Below are positions 38,247 through 47,105 of a stretch of 64,000 bases of DNA, one piece after another (the first letter of the stretch is position 1; every line of letters begins with the position of its first letter). Below the pieces are notes generated by a model that did no database searches, had not been told where the DNA came from, and worked only from the letters and a program-made list of their open reading frames with translations. A program made the position numbers and the translations under genes. This DNA comes from an uncultured Psychroserpens sp. (lineage in GTDB: Bacteria > Bacteroidota > Bacteroidia > Flavobacteriales > Flavobacteriaceae): NCBI GenBank assembly GCA_947489585.1, contig CANLEE010000003.1, positions 248,001-312,000 of the forward strand, in the 5' to 3' direction.

Positions 38247-39393
38247 AACGCTCTAACTGATCATTGAAGTCGAAAAAAGTTAAAGCCGTCTCTTGAATTT
38301 TTATTTTCTGTTCTTCTGAAATATCACCAACCTTTATTTTTGAAATAACTTGATTTAAATCCTCATAATCTGATGCACTCGCTATCCAACCTAAATGATG
38401 CTCTTTAATAACAGTTTCGCCTTCACCACCTCCAAAATAAAGCATAGGCAACCCTAAGCGCGCATATTCAAAAATCTTTGAAGGAACACTTCCATAAATC
38501 CTATTTAATAAAGGAATAATAGCAATATCATACGCCATTAAAAGACGGTGCAATGCTTCCCTTGTTACACGACCGTGAAAAAAAATAGGCAATTCTGGAT
38601 GCTCTAAAATAAAACGTTCAATCTTTTCCTGTTCGGCTCCAGAACCATAGATGTGAAATTCAATAGCCGAATAATCTAACTCATTACACAACTTGTAAAT
38701 ACCTTGCGCCACACCCAAAAGCCCAGCATAAACAATTTTAATCACTCCATGTGCTGAATGATGTTCTATTTCAGGTGGATTAAAATCAGGGTAATTGCGA
38801 TATAAAAATGTAGACTTGCCTGGACAAACAGATTTGACATGAGTCAATATTTCTTCACTTTGCCCTAAAACTAAACTTGCGTTTTTATAATTAAAGCACT
38901 CTATTTTCTCCAGTATTCTATAACTAAAATTCTTTTTTAATGCACCCAACTCTAAGCCAGCAATCGGCCAAAGATCACTTACATTTAAAATGAGAGTTCT
39001 ATTCTTTTTACGTAAAAAAAGCATAGATGTAAAAGCAACTAATAATGGTGGAGATTGTACAATCACAGTCTTCGGAATTTTATGCCACATAAAAAACCAT
39101 ATCAAACTAAAACTATAGGATAGCATAGCAATTAAGCGCAACAACTTATTTTTAGAATTGCTTGCATAAATCCAAAGACGATTAATTGTGACATTGTTTT
39201 CTTTCGAAACATGCTTGAATTTACCTTTATAATCATTAAAGATTTTTCCCGTGGGATAGTTCGGTAAAGGCGTTAAAACAGAGACATTAAAATTAGTGTC
39301 TTGCAATCCTTTTGCTAACTGAAAAATCCGGTTAGAAGCCGCTCCAATTTCTGGAGGAAAATAGCTAGTTATGATTAAGACATCCTTTTTCAT
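38218..39393 (-). CDS. WcaI-like family 4 glycosyltransferase
   Basis: GT-B glycosyltransferase of 391 residues with the N-terminal signature SYFPPEIGAASNRI typical of WcaI-type enzymes and a membrane-associated hydrophobic patch near 88-125. The C-terminal donor-binding half ends with the PSKIFEYARLGLPML motif, as in that group. Its start overlaps the CapK-like gene by four bases (ATGA), so the two are co-translated. Acceptor and donor are not predictable. Confidence 0.88.
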   Translation of the reverse strand: MKKDVLIITSYFPPEIGAASNRIFQLAKGLQDTNFNVSVLTPLPNYPTGKIFNDYKGKFKHVSKENNVTINRLWIYASNSKNKLLRLIAMLSYSFSLIWFFMWHKIPKTVIVQSPPLLVAFTSMLFLRKKNRTLILNVSDLWPIAGLELGALKKNFSYRILEKIECFNYKNASLVLGQSEEILTHVKSVCPGKSTFLYRNYPDFNPPEIEHHSAHGVIKIVYAGLLGVAQGIYKLCNELDYSAIEFHIYGSGAEQEKIERFILEHPELPIFFHGRVTREALHRLLMAYDIAIIPLLNRIYGSVPSKIFEYARLGLPMLYFGGGEGETVIKEHHLGWIASASDYEDLNQVISKIKVGDISEEQKIKIQETALTFFDFNDQLERFSRLYLPLL

Positions 39394-40709
39394 AATTCGT
39401 CAGTTACATGCGACGTGAATTGTTTGAGTTTACCGCTTTTTGAACGTTTTAGCTGGTCTTGTCTTTCGAATAAAATTGTCAAACCGCTTTCTAGATAGTG
39501 CTCCATTTCTTGAGTAATGATTTTTATTTTTTCTTCGGAAAGTGTTTCAGCACAAACATATGAAACCTTGAAACAATGCTTTTCTAATTGTTCAATAATA
39601 AACTCTTTGACGTTGCCATCATCTTCAATAATACTTTTAGTAATGTAGTAAAATGTTAATCCGGCAGCTTTTTTTCCGCTAGGTAAAATAGCGATATCGT
39701 TAGTTCTACCAACTAATTTTTCTAAGACAGGAACCTTGAGTGTGCTGCTTTTAGATAGGATACCAATATCACCTATATCATATCTAATGAAAGGATGTGC
39801 TTTATTATAAAGTGATGTAATTACGATGCGACCTTCTTTTCCATAAGGCAGTGGCTTATTGTCTTTATCTAAAATTTCAACATATAAGGTCTCGCTATTG
39901 ACTTGCCAATCATTATTTGGGTTTTGAAATGCAATTAAGTCGAGTTCTGATGCGCCATACTCATTAATAATAGGTATACCAAAAGAAGCTTCCATCAGTG
40001 TTTTATCTTTATCAAATAACATTTCAGAAGTTACAACACAAGCTTTTAATGTTGGGCAAATTGTTTTTAGATGCAATTGTTTTCGCTCTAAAAATTTAGC
40101 GAATTGTACAATCGCGCTTGTATAACCATTGATATAATCAAACGCTCTAGTCTCGAACTTTTTTAAATGCTGCTCAAAAGCGACATCACTTAAATCAAAT
40201 ACCGAAAACCGAAAACGTTTACTCAAACTGTCCTTAAACCGTTCTTTATAATAGCCTTTTTTATCTAATGGGATGCCATAAAACCGGGCTTGCATAGACG
40301 TATTAAAATCTAAACCATACCACCCAAATCGATTTTGAATAACAGCCCAAGTCATGGCATGTGAAAATTTATCTTTTGCAAAAACAAAAGGGTCACCAGA
40401 TGATCCAGAGGTTTTATTTACATATACTTTTTTAGAACTAAACCCTTTCGATAACCGTTCGTTTAAAGGTAATTGCAAATCTTTTTTAGTCATGATTGGT
40501 ACTGAATTCCAATCATTAAAATTTATGTGTTTTACTAATGAATTGTAATAGTTATTGTGATTTAAATGATAATTAATGATGCTCTTTTTTTTCTGAAATA
40601 GAAAGGTTTCAAAATCAGAATCGGTTTTTTTCTGAATAGCAATCAATTCTTCTCTTGCCTTTTCTAAAGGGAAGCCATTAAGTCGTAAAGAAAAATCAAA
40701 AACGTTCAA
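39390..40709 (-). CDS. CapK/phenylacetate-CoA-ligase-like adenylating protein
   Basis: A protein of 439 residues from the adenylate-forming superfamily. The ATP loop TSGSSGDPF (near 99-107), the YGASELDL region (near 251-258) and RYDIGDIG (near 305-312) are visible. Polysaccharide loci often contain a CapK-like member whose role is unclear; it may activate an acyl or amino acid group for sugar decoration. The downstream partner is the WcaI-like glycosyltransferase. Confidence 0.85.
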   Translation of the reverse strand: MNVFDFSLRLNGFPLEKAREELIAIQKKTDSDFETFLFQKKKSIINYHLNHNNYYNSLVKHINFNDWNSVPIMTKKDLQLPLNERLSKGFSSKKVYVNKTSGSSGDPFVFAKDKFSHAMTWAVIQNRFGWYGLDFNTSMQARFYGIPLDKKGYYKERFKDSLSKRFRFSVFDLSDVAFEQHLKKFETRAFDYINGYTSAIVQFAKFLERKQLHLKTICPTLKACVVTSEMLFDKDKTLMEASFGIPIINEYGASELDLIAFQNPNNDWQVNSETLYVEILDKDNKPLPYGKEGRIVITSLYNKAHPFIRYDIGDIGILSKSSTLKVPVLEKLVGRTNDIAILPSGKKAAGLTFYYITKSIIEDDGNVKEFIIEQLEKHCFKVSYVCAETLSEEKIKIITQEMEHYLESGLTILFERQDQLKRSKSGKLKQFTSHVTDEL

Positions 40710-40815
40710 AAAAAGATAGTGTTTGTAATTATTGTAAAGTAAAGAAAAAAAAGTCTTGTTGCGAAGTTAACATAAATGCTAAAAACGATTATTTTTACGC
40801 AAACAAATTGAAAAC

Positions 40816-42087
40816 ATGACAATTTTAATTCTTGGTTCTGGCGGTAGAGAACATACGTTTGCTTGGAAAATAGTTCAAAGCCCACTATGTGACAAACTTT
40901 TTGTAGCTCCAGGCAATTCTGGTACAGCAGAAATAGCAACCAATGTAAATATTAAAGTGACCGACTTTGAAGCGATAAAAACCTTGGTTTTAGAGGAAGA
41001 TATTAATATGGTGGTTGTTGGTCCTGAAGACCCATTAGTTCAAGGGATTCATGATTTTTTTTTAAATGATGATCAATTAAATCATATTGCGGTTATTGGT
41101 CCACAAAAAGCTGCAGCAGAGCTAGAAGGGAGTAAAGAGTTTGCAAAAGAATTTTTGTTTAGGCACGACATCCCAACTGCAGCATACCAAAGTTTTGACA
41201 CCAATACAGTTGAAGATGGTTATACGTTTCTAGAGACTTTAAATGCACCATATGTATTAAAAGCAGACGGGTTGGCAGCCGGTAAAGGTGTTTTAATTTT
41301 AAACGATCTAAACGAAGCAAAAGCCGAGCTTAAAAGCATGCTTGTTGACGCTAAATTTGGTGATGCAAGCTCAAAGGTTGTTATTGAAGAGTTTTTGGAC
41401 GGTATAGAATTGAGTTGTTTTGTGTTAACTGACGGAAAACATTACAAAATCTTGCCAACCGCTAAAGATTACAAGCGTATTGGTGAAGGTGATACAGGAC
41501 TAAACACAGGCGGAATGGGAGCAGTTTCTCCAGTTCCTTTTGCAACAGATGAGTTTTTAAATAAGGTAGAGGAGCGTATTGTTAAACCAACAATCAACGG
41601 GTTGCAAAAAGATAATTTACCTTATAAAGGATTTGTGTTTATTGGTTTAATAAAAGTAGGGGATGACCCCAAAGTAATTGAATATAATGTAAGAATGGGT
41701 GACCCAGAAACCGAGGTCGTTTTACCAAGATTAAAAACAGACATTGTTGAGGTTTTCAAGGCTATTTCCGAAGAGCGTTTAAATGATATTAATATTGAAA
41801 TTGATGAACGGGCTGCAACAACAGTAATGTTAGTGTCTGGAGGATACCCTGAAGCTTATGAAAAAGGAAAAGAAATAACAGGATTGCAACACATCAAAGA
41901 TTCTATACCTTTTCACGCTGGCGCTATAATAAAAGATAATAAAATTGTGACTTCTGGCGGACGAGTAATGGCTATTACTTCATATGGGAATACGTATCAA
42001 GAGGCCATAAAAAAATCTTATCAAAATATAGACAAACTACATTTTGATAAGATGAATTATCGAAAAGATATTGGTTTCGATCTATAA
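40816..42087 (+). CDS. purD: Phosphoribosylamine-glycine ligase
   Basis: ATP-grasp enzyme of 423 residues, second step of purine synthesis. It starts MTILILGSGGREHTFAWK, the standard N-terminal substrate loop, and contains VLKADGLAAGKGV and GGMGAVSPVPF, with metal-binding EYNVRMGDPETE. The ATG at 40816 is the natural start. Its end overlaps the DUF6341 gene on the other strand by six bases. Confidence 0.97.
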   Translation: MTILILGSGGREHTFAWKIVQSPLCDKLFVAPGNSGTAEIATNVNIKVTDFEAIKTLVLEEDINMVVVGPEDPLVQGIHDFFLNDDQLNHIAVIGPQKAAAELEGSKEFAKEFLFRHDIPTAAYQSFDTNTVEDGYTFLETLNAPYVLKADGLAAGKGVLILNDLNEAKAELKSMLVDAKFGDASSKVVIEEFLDGIELSCFVLTDGKHYKILPTAKDYKRIGEGDTGLNTGGMGAVSPVPFATDEFLNKVEERIVKPTINGLQKDNLPYKGFVFIGLIKVGDDPKVIEYNVRMGDPETEVVLPRLKTDIVEVFKAISEERLNDINIEIDERAATTVMLVSGGYPEAYEKGKEITGLQHIKDSIPFHAGAIIKDNKIVTSGGRVMAITSYGNTYQEAIKKSYQNIDKLHFDKMNYRKDIGFDL

Positions 42088-42309
42088 ATAAGAATGAGAA
42101 GTGACACTTTTGTCCTCCTCGTTGTTATTGTCAAATTTTTTAAGTTCTAACATCCAATATACCATGGCTACCATACCAATGATAATGAAAATCCATGAGA
42201 TTATGTTAGCAGACCACCAGTTTTCAAGCTCTAAAGCTCTTAAGGCGTCAAATGGAGCAAATAACACGTCAACGAATAAATCTTGTATTGCGTAAAAAAA
42301 GTCTTTCAT
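42082..42309 (-). CDS. DUF6341 small membrane protein
   Basis: A protein of 75 residues with an amphipathic N-terminus (FYAIQDLFVDVLFAPFDALRALE) and one clear membrane segment (about 35-52), then an acidic tail. I match it to DUF6341, a small flavobacterial family. In this group it typically lies between purD and the DUF6427 gene, as here. The function is unknown. Confidence 0.82.
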   Translation of the reverse strand: MKDFFYAIQDLFVDVLFAPFDALRALELENWWSANIISWIFIIIGMVAMVYWMLELKKFDNNNEEDKSVTSHSYL

Positions 42310-42371
42310 TATATTGATGTTTTTTAGAATCTCTTTGCGAGCTTCAAGGGTATAATCATATATTTACAGTG

Positions 42372-42379
42372 CAAAATTA
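42372..42379 (-). promoter_or_regulatory. Candidate -7 element for the DUF6341 gene
   Basis: The minus strand reads TAATTTTG, matching TAnnTTTG, 63 bases before the start codon. No clear TTG is present at -33. Confidence 0.35.
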
Positions 42380-42424
42380 CATATTTTTTTCATTTTAAAA
42401 CAGAAAAGAGACAAAACCATAACA

Positions 42425-43348
42425 ATGATTTCAAAATTTTTTAGCAAATCAAAACCAGTCCACTATATCGTGGCGAGTATTATACTGCTTGTGGTATTTG
42501 TATTAGCTAGATTTAAAATATTTACAGGAGATGTCAATGCATTCGTTTTTCTAAAACAAACAGGGCTTTTTTTAATTTCCCTGTTTTCTGTTTTTGTATT
42601 TGATTTCTTTGTGACACGAAATAGTCTAACCAAAAAGAACAGCTATAGTATTGTTCTTTTTGTATTGTTCTTTGCGATATTACCCCAAACCATTTTAAAT
42701 TCTCAAATCATTGTTGCTAATCTATTTATTCTATTAGCTTTAAGACGTTTAATAAGTCTCAGAACTCAAAAAGACATTAAGAAAAAACTCTTTGACGCCT
42801 CCTTTTGGATCGCCATTTCTACACTGTTTTACTTCTGGTCTTCAGTGTTTTTTATACTCATATTCGTGACACTAATAACATATGCCATCACAGACCTAAA
42901 GAATTATATTATTCCGCTTATAGGTATAACAACAGTTGGAATCATGACCACCTGTTATTTAATTATAACAGAGATACAAATATTAGATTTTGCTAAAGGC
43001 TTGTTTGATTATAGCTTAGATTATAGTGCTTTAAATTCTAAACAAATTATTGTAGGAACAACACTATTATTGTCTTTTGGGCTTTGGGCACTATTTTATT
43101 ACATTAAAAACATTAAGTCAAAAATGAAGACCTACAGACCTTCATTTAAACTGATTATTATAACTGCAATTCTTGCATTAGTTATAGTGATTTTTGCACC
43201 CTCTAAAAATGGAAGTGAGTTTATTTTCCTATTTGCCCCATTGTCAATAATTATAACGAATTACATCGAAGTGATATCAGAAAACTGGTTTAAAGACACC
43301 TTGCTTTGGGTCATCTTTTTGACACCTATTGCATTGCTATTGTTGTAG
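42425..43348 (+). CDS. DUF6427 membrane protein
   Basis: Integral membrane protein of 307 residues with about eight hydrophobic segments and few charged loops. It matches DUF6427, a family found in the same order next to purD and upp in Flavobacteriaceae. No functional motif is recognised. It resembles multi-helix polyprenyl- or lipid-handling proteins only in general character. Its end overlaps upp by 12 bases in convergent arrangement. Confidence 0.8.
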   Translation: MISKFFSKSKPVHYIVASIILLVVFVLARFKIFTGDVNAFVFLKQTGLFLISLFSVFVFDFFVTRNSLTKKNSYSIVLFVLFFAILPQTILNSQIIVANLFILLALRRLISLRTQKDIKKKLFDASFWIAISTLFYFWSSVFFILIFVTLITYAITDLKNYIIPLIGITTVGIMTTCYLIITEIQILDFAKGLFDYSLDYSALNSKQIIVGTTLLLSFGLWALFYYIKNIKSKMKTYRPSFKLIIITAILALVIVIFAPSKNGSEFIFLFAPLSIIITNYIEVISENWFKDTLLWVIFLTPIALLLL

Positions 43349-43996
43349 TTTTTTTCCGAAGGCTAAGTCTCCAGCATCACCCAACCCAGGAACGATATAA
43401 CCTTTATCACTCAATGTCTTATCAATAGCAGCAATCCATAGATGTGTATCTTTTCCGAAGTGATTATTTACAAAATCAACACCATCTTGAGCACCAATAA
43501 CACTTACGAGATGAATATTCTTTGGAACTCCAAAGGGTTTAAGCGCTTCAAACGTTGCAACCATAGATTGCCCAGTTGCCAACATTGGATCAGCCAGAAT
43601 AAGTGTTTTACCCTCTAAACTTGGGCATGCTAAATATTCAACAATAATTTCAAAAGTTTCAGGATTGTTTTTATGATGTCTATATGCCGAAATAAATGCA
43701 TTTTCAGCATCGTCAAAATAATTAAGCAAACCACTATGAAGCGGAACACCTGCTCTTAAAATAGAACACAATACAATTTCATCACTGTAGAGTTGCGAAT
43801 CACTTTTTCCTAAAGGTGTTGTAATCGTTTTTGGTGTATAATCTAAAGTTTTACTCATTTCGTAACATAACACTTCACCAATACGTTCTATGTTTCGCCT
43901 GAAACGCATGCGATCAGTTTGAATTTGTGCATCCCTAATTTCAGAAATAAAAGAATTTAAAATAGAATTTTCTTGCGAAAGATTATGTATATGCAT
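43337..43996 (-). CDS. upp: Uracil phosphoribosyltransferase
   Basis: Pyrimidine salvage enzyme of 219 residues that joins uracil to PRPP. It has the PRPP-binding loop LILADPMLATGQSM and the C-terminal uracil-site segment GYIVPGLGDAGDLAFG. The length fits the family. It converges on the DUF6427 gene and is divergent from the DUF4254 gene. Confidence 0.96.
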   Translation of the reverse strand: MHIHNLSQENSILNSFISEIRDAQIQTDRMRFRRNIERIGEVLCYEMSKTLDYTPKTITTPLGKSDSQLYSDEIVLCSILRAGVPLHSGLLNYFDDAENAFISAYRHHKNNPETFEIIVEYLACPSLEGKTLILADPMLATGQSMVATFEALKPFGVPKNIHLVSVIGAQDGVDFVNNHFGKDTHLWIAAIDKTLSDKGYIVPGLGDAGDLAFGKKLQQ

Positions 43997-44040
43997 GTTT
44001 TGAAGTTGAATTTATGAACGCTAAAGTTAATAAATACCCA

Positions 44041-44048
44041 TATATTTG
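44041..44048 (+). promoter_or_regulatory. Candidate -7 element for the DUF4254 gene
   Basis: TATATTTG is an exact match to TAnnTTTG, 19 bases upstream of the ATG at 44068. It supports that ATG over the longer frame starting at 44014. No TTG is found at a proper -33 distance. Confidence 0.45.
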
Positions 44049-44067
44049 CACTTTAAAATTAGAGATT

Positions 44068-44676
44068 ATGTTTTCAGAAAGTGCAAATAAAATATTTCAA
44101 GATGTTATCAGCAAATATCACGTTATAAACACGGTTGATCAACTATTTGCAAACAAATATGATAAAGATTCAAATTTATTAGAGCATTTATTGTACAGAA
44201 AATGTTGGATTGATACTGTGCAATGGCATTATGAAGACATCATTCGTGATCCACAAATTGATCCCGTAGCTGCTTTGAAACTAAAACGACAAATTGATGC
44301 GTCAAATCAAGACAGAACAGATATGGTGGAGTACATTGATAGTTATTTTCTTGAAAAGTATAAAGATGTGACATCTAAAACAAACGCTACAATTAATACT
44401 GAAAGCCCTGCTTGGGGAATTGACAGACTCTCAATTTTAGCGCTTAAAGTATATCATATGAACGAAGAGGCAACTCGAGAAGACGCTTCTGACTCTCACA
44501 GACAAGCTTGTCAAAAGAAACTTGAGGTCTTGTTAGAACAACGTGTTGATTTGTCTACAGCAATTGATACGCTTCTAGATGATATAAGCAAAGGTGACAA
44601 GTATATGAAAGTCTATAAACAGATGAAAATGTACAATGATGATGAGCTTAACCCTGTGCTACGTTCTCAAAAATAA
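44068..44676 (+). CDS. DUF4254 family protein
   Basis: A soluble protein of 202 residues, mostly helical, with a charged central stretch (LKLKRQIDASNQDRTDMVEYID) characteristic of DUF4254. No enzymatic motif is visible. In Bacteroidota this family commonly precedes a family 9 glycosyltransferase gene, as it does here with a 48-base gap, so a role in envelope glycan synthesis is possible. The start at 44068 is chosen because a -7 promoter element lies just upstream. Confidence 0.82.
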   Translation: MFSESANKIFQDVISKYHVINTVDQLFANKYDKDSNLLEHLLYRKCWIDTVQWHYEDIIRDPQIDPVAALKLKRQIDASNQDRTDMVEYIDSYFLEKYKDVTSKTNATINTESPAWGIDRLSILALKVYHMNEEATREDASDSHRQACQKKLEVLLEQRVDLSTAIDTLLDDISKGDKYMKVYKQMKMYNDDELNPVLRSQK

Positions 44677-44724
44677 TTAATACTCCTATTGTCAGTCTTA
44701 GCGTAATGTGACAAGAGTTATAAG

Positions 44725-45744
44725 ATGCCAACACCAAAACACATCCTAGTCATCCGTCTCTCAGCAATGGGTGATGTTGCGATGACCATTCCTGTGCTAA
44801 GGGCTTTTACAGCGCAATATCCAAATGTTAAGCTCACAGTAGTAACCAAACCTTTTTTTAGGCCTTTTTTTAAGACTATTCCAAACGTTGAGGTTTTTGA
44901 AGCTAACATTAAAACGAAACATAAAGGTGTTTTTGGTCTTTGGAAACTCTCAAAAGAACTAAAGGCATTACAATTTGATGTTGTCGCTGATTTACATAAT
45001 GTTTTGCGTAGCAGGATTTTAAAGTTATTTTTCTTTGGGAAACAAGTTGTACAAATAGATAAAGGGCGTCAAGAGAAAAAAGCCTTAACCAACGGACAGT
45101 CTTTTAAGCAACTTAAAACTACACATCAACGTTATGCAGATGTCTTTGAAAAACTAGGATTCAAAATAGACTTAACACATCCTGTTTTTCCAAAAAAAGC
45201 AAACCTCAGTTCTAAATACTTAGATGTTATTGGAAGTGATCTAAAACCATGGATTGGTATTGCGCCTTATGCAGCTTTTGTTGGGAAAATGTACCCAATA
45301 GATTTGATGAAAACTGTTATAGAAGCATTATCTAAAACACATAAAATTATTTTATTTGGTGCAGGTAATAACGAGGCTCAAAATTTAGAGGCAATTGCAA
45401 ATCCTATTGAAAACACTATTAATTTGGCGGGTAAATTTTCTTTAGAAGAAGAATTAGATATTATTTCTAACTTAGATTTAATGCTAGCAATGGATTCTGG
45501 AAATGCTCATTTAGCATCAATGTTAGGTGTTAAAGTAATTACAATTTGGGGAGTGACACACCCTTATGCTGGATTTCTACCCTTTAATCATACTATGGAT
45601 TCTGTGATTTTAGCAGATAGAAAAGTATATCCAAAAATACCAACTTCGGTTTATGGTAATAAATTACCTGAAGGTTACCAAAATGCTATGCGATCAATCT
45701 CCCCAGAAGTAATCATTGAAAAAGCCATAACTGCACTAAAATAA
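44725..45744 (+). CDS. Family 9 glycosyltransferase (heptosyltransferase-like)
   Basis: GT-B enzyme of 339 residues of the ADP-heptose:LPS heptosyltransferase family. The N-terminal motif ILVIRLSAMGDVAMTIPVL, the segment DLHNVLRSR and the C-terminal AMDSGNAHLASMLGVKVITIWG donor motif are clear. It would act at the cytoplasmic face on lipopolysaccharide core. The exact donor sugar is not certain in this group. Confidence 0.92.
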   Translation: MPTPKHILVIRLSAMGDVAMTIPVLRAFTAQYPNVKLTVVTKPFFRPFFKTIPNVEVFEANIKTKHKGVFGLWKLSKELKALQFDVVADLHNVLRSRILKLFFFGKQVVQIDKGRQEKKALTNGQSFKQLKTTHQRYADVFEKLGFKIDLTHPVFPKKANLSSKYLDVIGSDLKPWIGIAPYAAFVGKMYPIDLMKTVIEALSKTHKIILFGAGNNEAQNLEAIANPIENTINLAGKFSLEEELDIISNLDLMLAMDSGNAHLASMLGVKVITIWGVTHPYAGFLPFNHTMDSVILADRKVYPKIPTSVYGNKLPEGYQNAMRSISPEVIIEKAITALK

Positions 45745-45772
45745 AAAAAGCCCCATTCCAGAAGAATGAGGC
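45743..45772 (-). terminator. Intrinsic terminator for the reductase gene
   Basis: Read on the minus strand, GCCTCATTC, loop TTCTG and GAATGGGGC form a nine-pair stem (one G-U pair) followed by seven T. On the plus strand the same position would be a C-A mismatch and no T-run follows, so it works in the minus direction. It lies about 165 bases after the reductase stop codon. Confidence 0.75.
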
Positions 45773-45935
45773 AAGATTTAGAATTTTTAGATAATCCCTA
45801 ATGATTAAATTCTAATCTGGAACGAATTTATTTTGATTAAAATTACCGGTCAAGAATTTGTAAGAATATCTTCGATTTTTTCGATAAAGTGCTGATTATT
45901 ACGATAAAAGACGATAATTTCAGATGAGATGTATT

Positions 45936-46991
45936 TTAAACATCATCATAATCAACAAAAAGGGTTGGTGTTGTTGGGTGCGCTTGGCATGTCAAAATTA
46001 AACCCTCAGCTAGCTCACTATCAGTTAAAATATTGTTTTGCCTCATGGTTGCTTTCCCTTCAGTGATTTTTGCTATACAACTACTACAGATACCACCCTG
46101 GCAAGAATACGGCGCATCAATATCTTCATCTAGAGCAGCCTCTAAGACTGTTTGTTTTTGAGACATTTCAAATGTTGCCGTTTCATCATCTAGTAAAACT
46201 GTAACTTTAGTTTTGCCGTCAGCAATTGAAGTCGTCTCTATTTCTGCAGGTTTTGCAGCTTTAAATAATTCAAAATGGATACGGTTTTCGTCAATATCGT
46301 GTTCTGTTAAGACATCTTTTACAGTATGTATCATACCTTCTGGGCCACAAAGAAAATAAGCATCAACGTCTATATGCTTGTGTTTGTTTTTCATTACATA
46401 ATTAACCGTGCTTTTTTCGATACGACCAAACATAGCATCATCTTCATCTGCTTGGCTAAAAACAAATTGTATTGAAAGTCGTGAACTGTATTGATGTTGG
46501 AGTTCGAGAAGTTCATTTAAAAACATAGTATCCTTAGTGGTTTTGTTCCCGTATACTAATATGATTTTGCTTTGCACTTCTTCTTCTAAAGCACATTTAA
46601 TAATACTTAATACAGGTGTAATTCCACTACCAGCTGCGAAAGCAGCAATATTTTTTGTTTTAGAATCATTAGGCTCAAAAACAAAACGCCCTTTTGGCGG
46701 AGCTACTTCTAAAACATCTCCTGCTTTTAATGTAGTGTTTGCGTAAGATGAAAAGGTGCCATCTTCAACCTCCTTTACAGCAACTTTTAGTTCGCCACTT
46801 TTTGGAGAAGCACACAATGAATAATCACGTCGTATCTCATTACCATTAATTGTAGTCTTTAACGTAATATATTGCCCTGCTTGAAAGCGGAAAGTTGCTT
46901 TTAGTTCTTCAGGGACATCAAAGCTAATGGTTACTGCTTTTTGGGTTTCTTTGGTTATTGTATTAATGGTTAGATTATGAAATTGTGACAT
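45936..46991 (-). CDS. PaaE-like FAD/2Fe-2S reductase
   Basis: Electron-transfer protein of 351 residues. It has an FAD domain with RDYS (55-58), an NAD(P) domain with GSGITP (121-126) and CGPEGM (215-220), and a plant-type 2Fe-2S ferredoxin domain with ligands C297, C302, C305 and C335. This is the architecture of the phenylacetyl-CoA epoxidase reductase subunit. No paaABCD genes are nearby, so it is better called a ferredoxin-NADP reductase-like protein of unknown partner. It is a single-gene unit. Confidence 0.9.
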   Translation of the reverse strand: MSQFHNLTINTITKETQKAVTISFDVPEELKATFRFQAGQYITLKTTINGNEIRRDYSLCASPKSGELKVAVKEVEDGTFSSYANTTLKAGDVLEVAPPKGRFVFEPNDSKTKNIAAFAAGSGITPVLSIIKCALEEEVQSKIILVYGNKTTKDTMFLNELLELQHQYSSRLSIQFVFSQADEDDAMFGRIEKSTVNYVMKNKHKHIDVDAYFLCGPEGMIHTVKDVLTEHDIDENRIHFELFKAAKPAEIETTSIADGKTKVTVLLDDETATFEMSQKQTVLEAALDEDIDAPYSCQGGICSSCIAKITEGKATMRQNNILTDSELAEGLILTCQAHPTTPTLFVDYDDV

Positions 46992-47105
46992 TGAATTATT
47001 TTTTTGTAAAAATAAGAAATCGATCTAGGAATTGTATTTTAGTTGTAACAAAATGAAATTAAAATGTACTAATATTTCATATCTATAAATTAACCATCCC
47101 AAAAT

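Noticed and set aside
45774..45818. Imperfect inverted repeat AGATTTAGAATTT/AAATTCTAATCT after the family 9 glycosyltransferase
   Set aside because: One unpaired base, a long AT-rich loop of about 20 bases and no T-run; it may be chance in AT-rich DNA.
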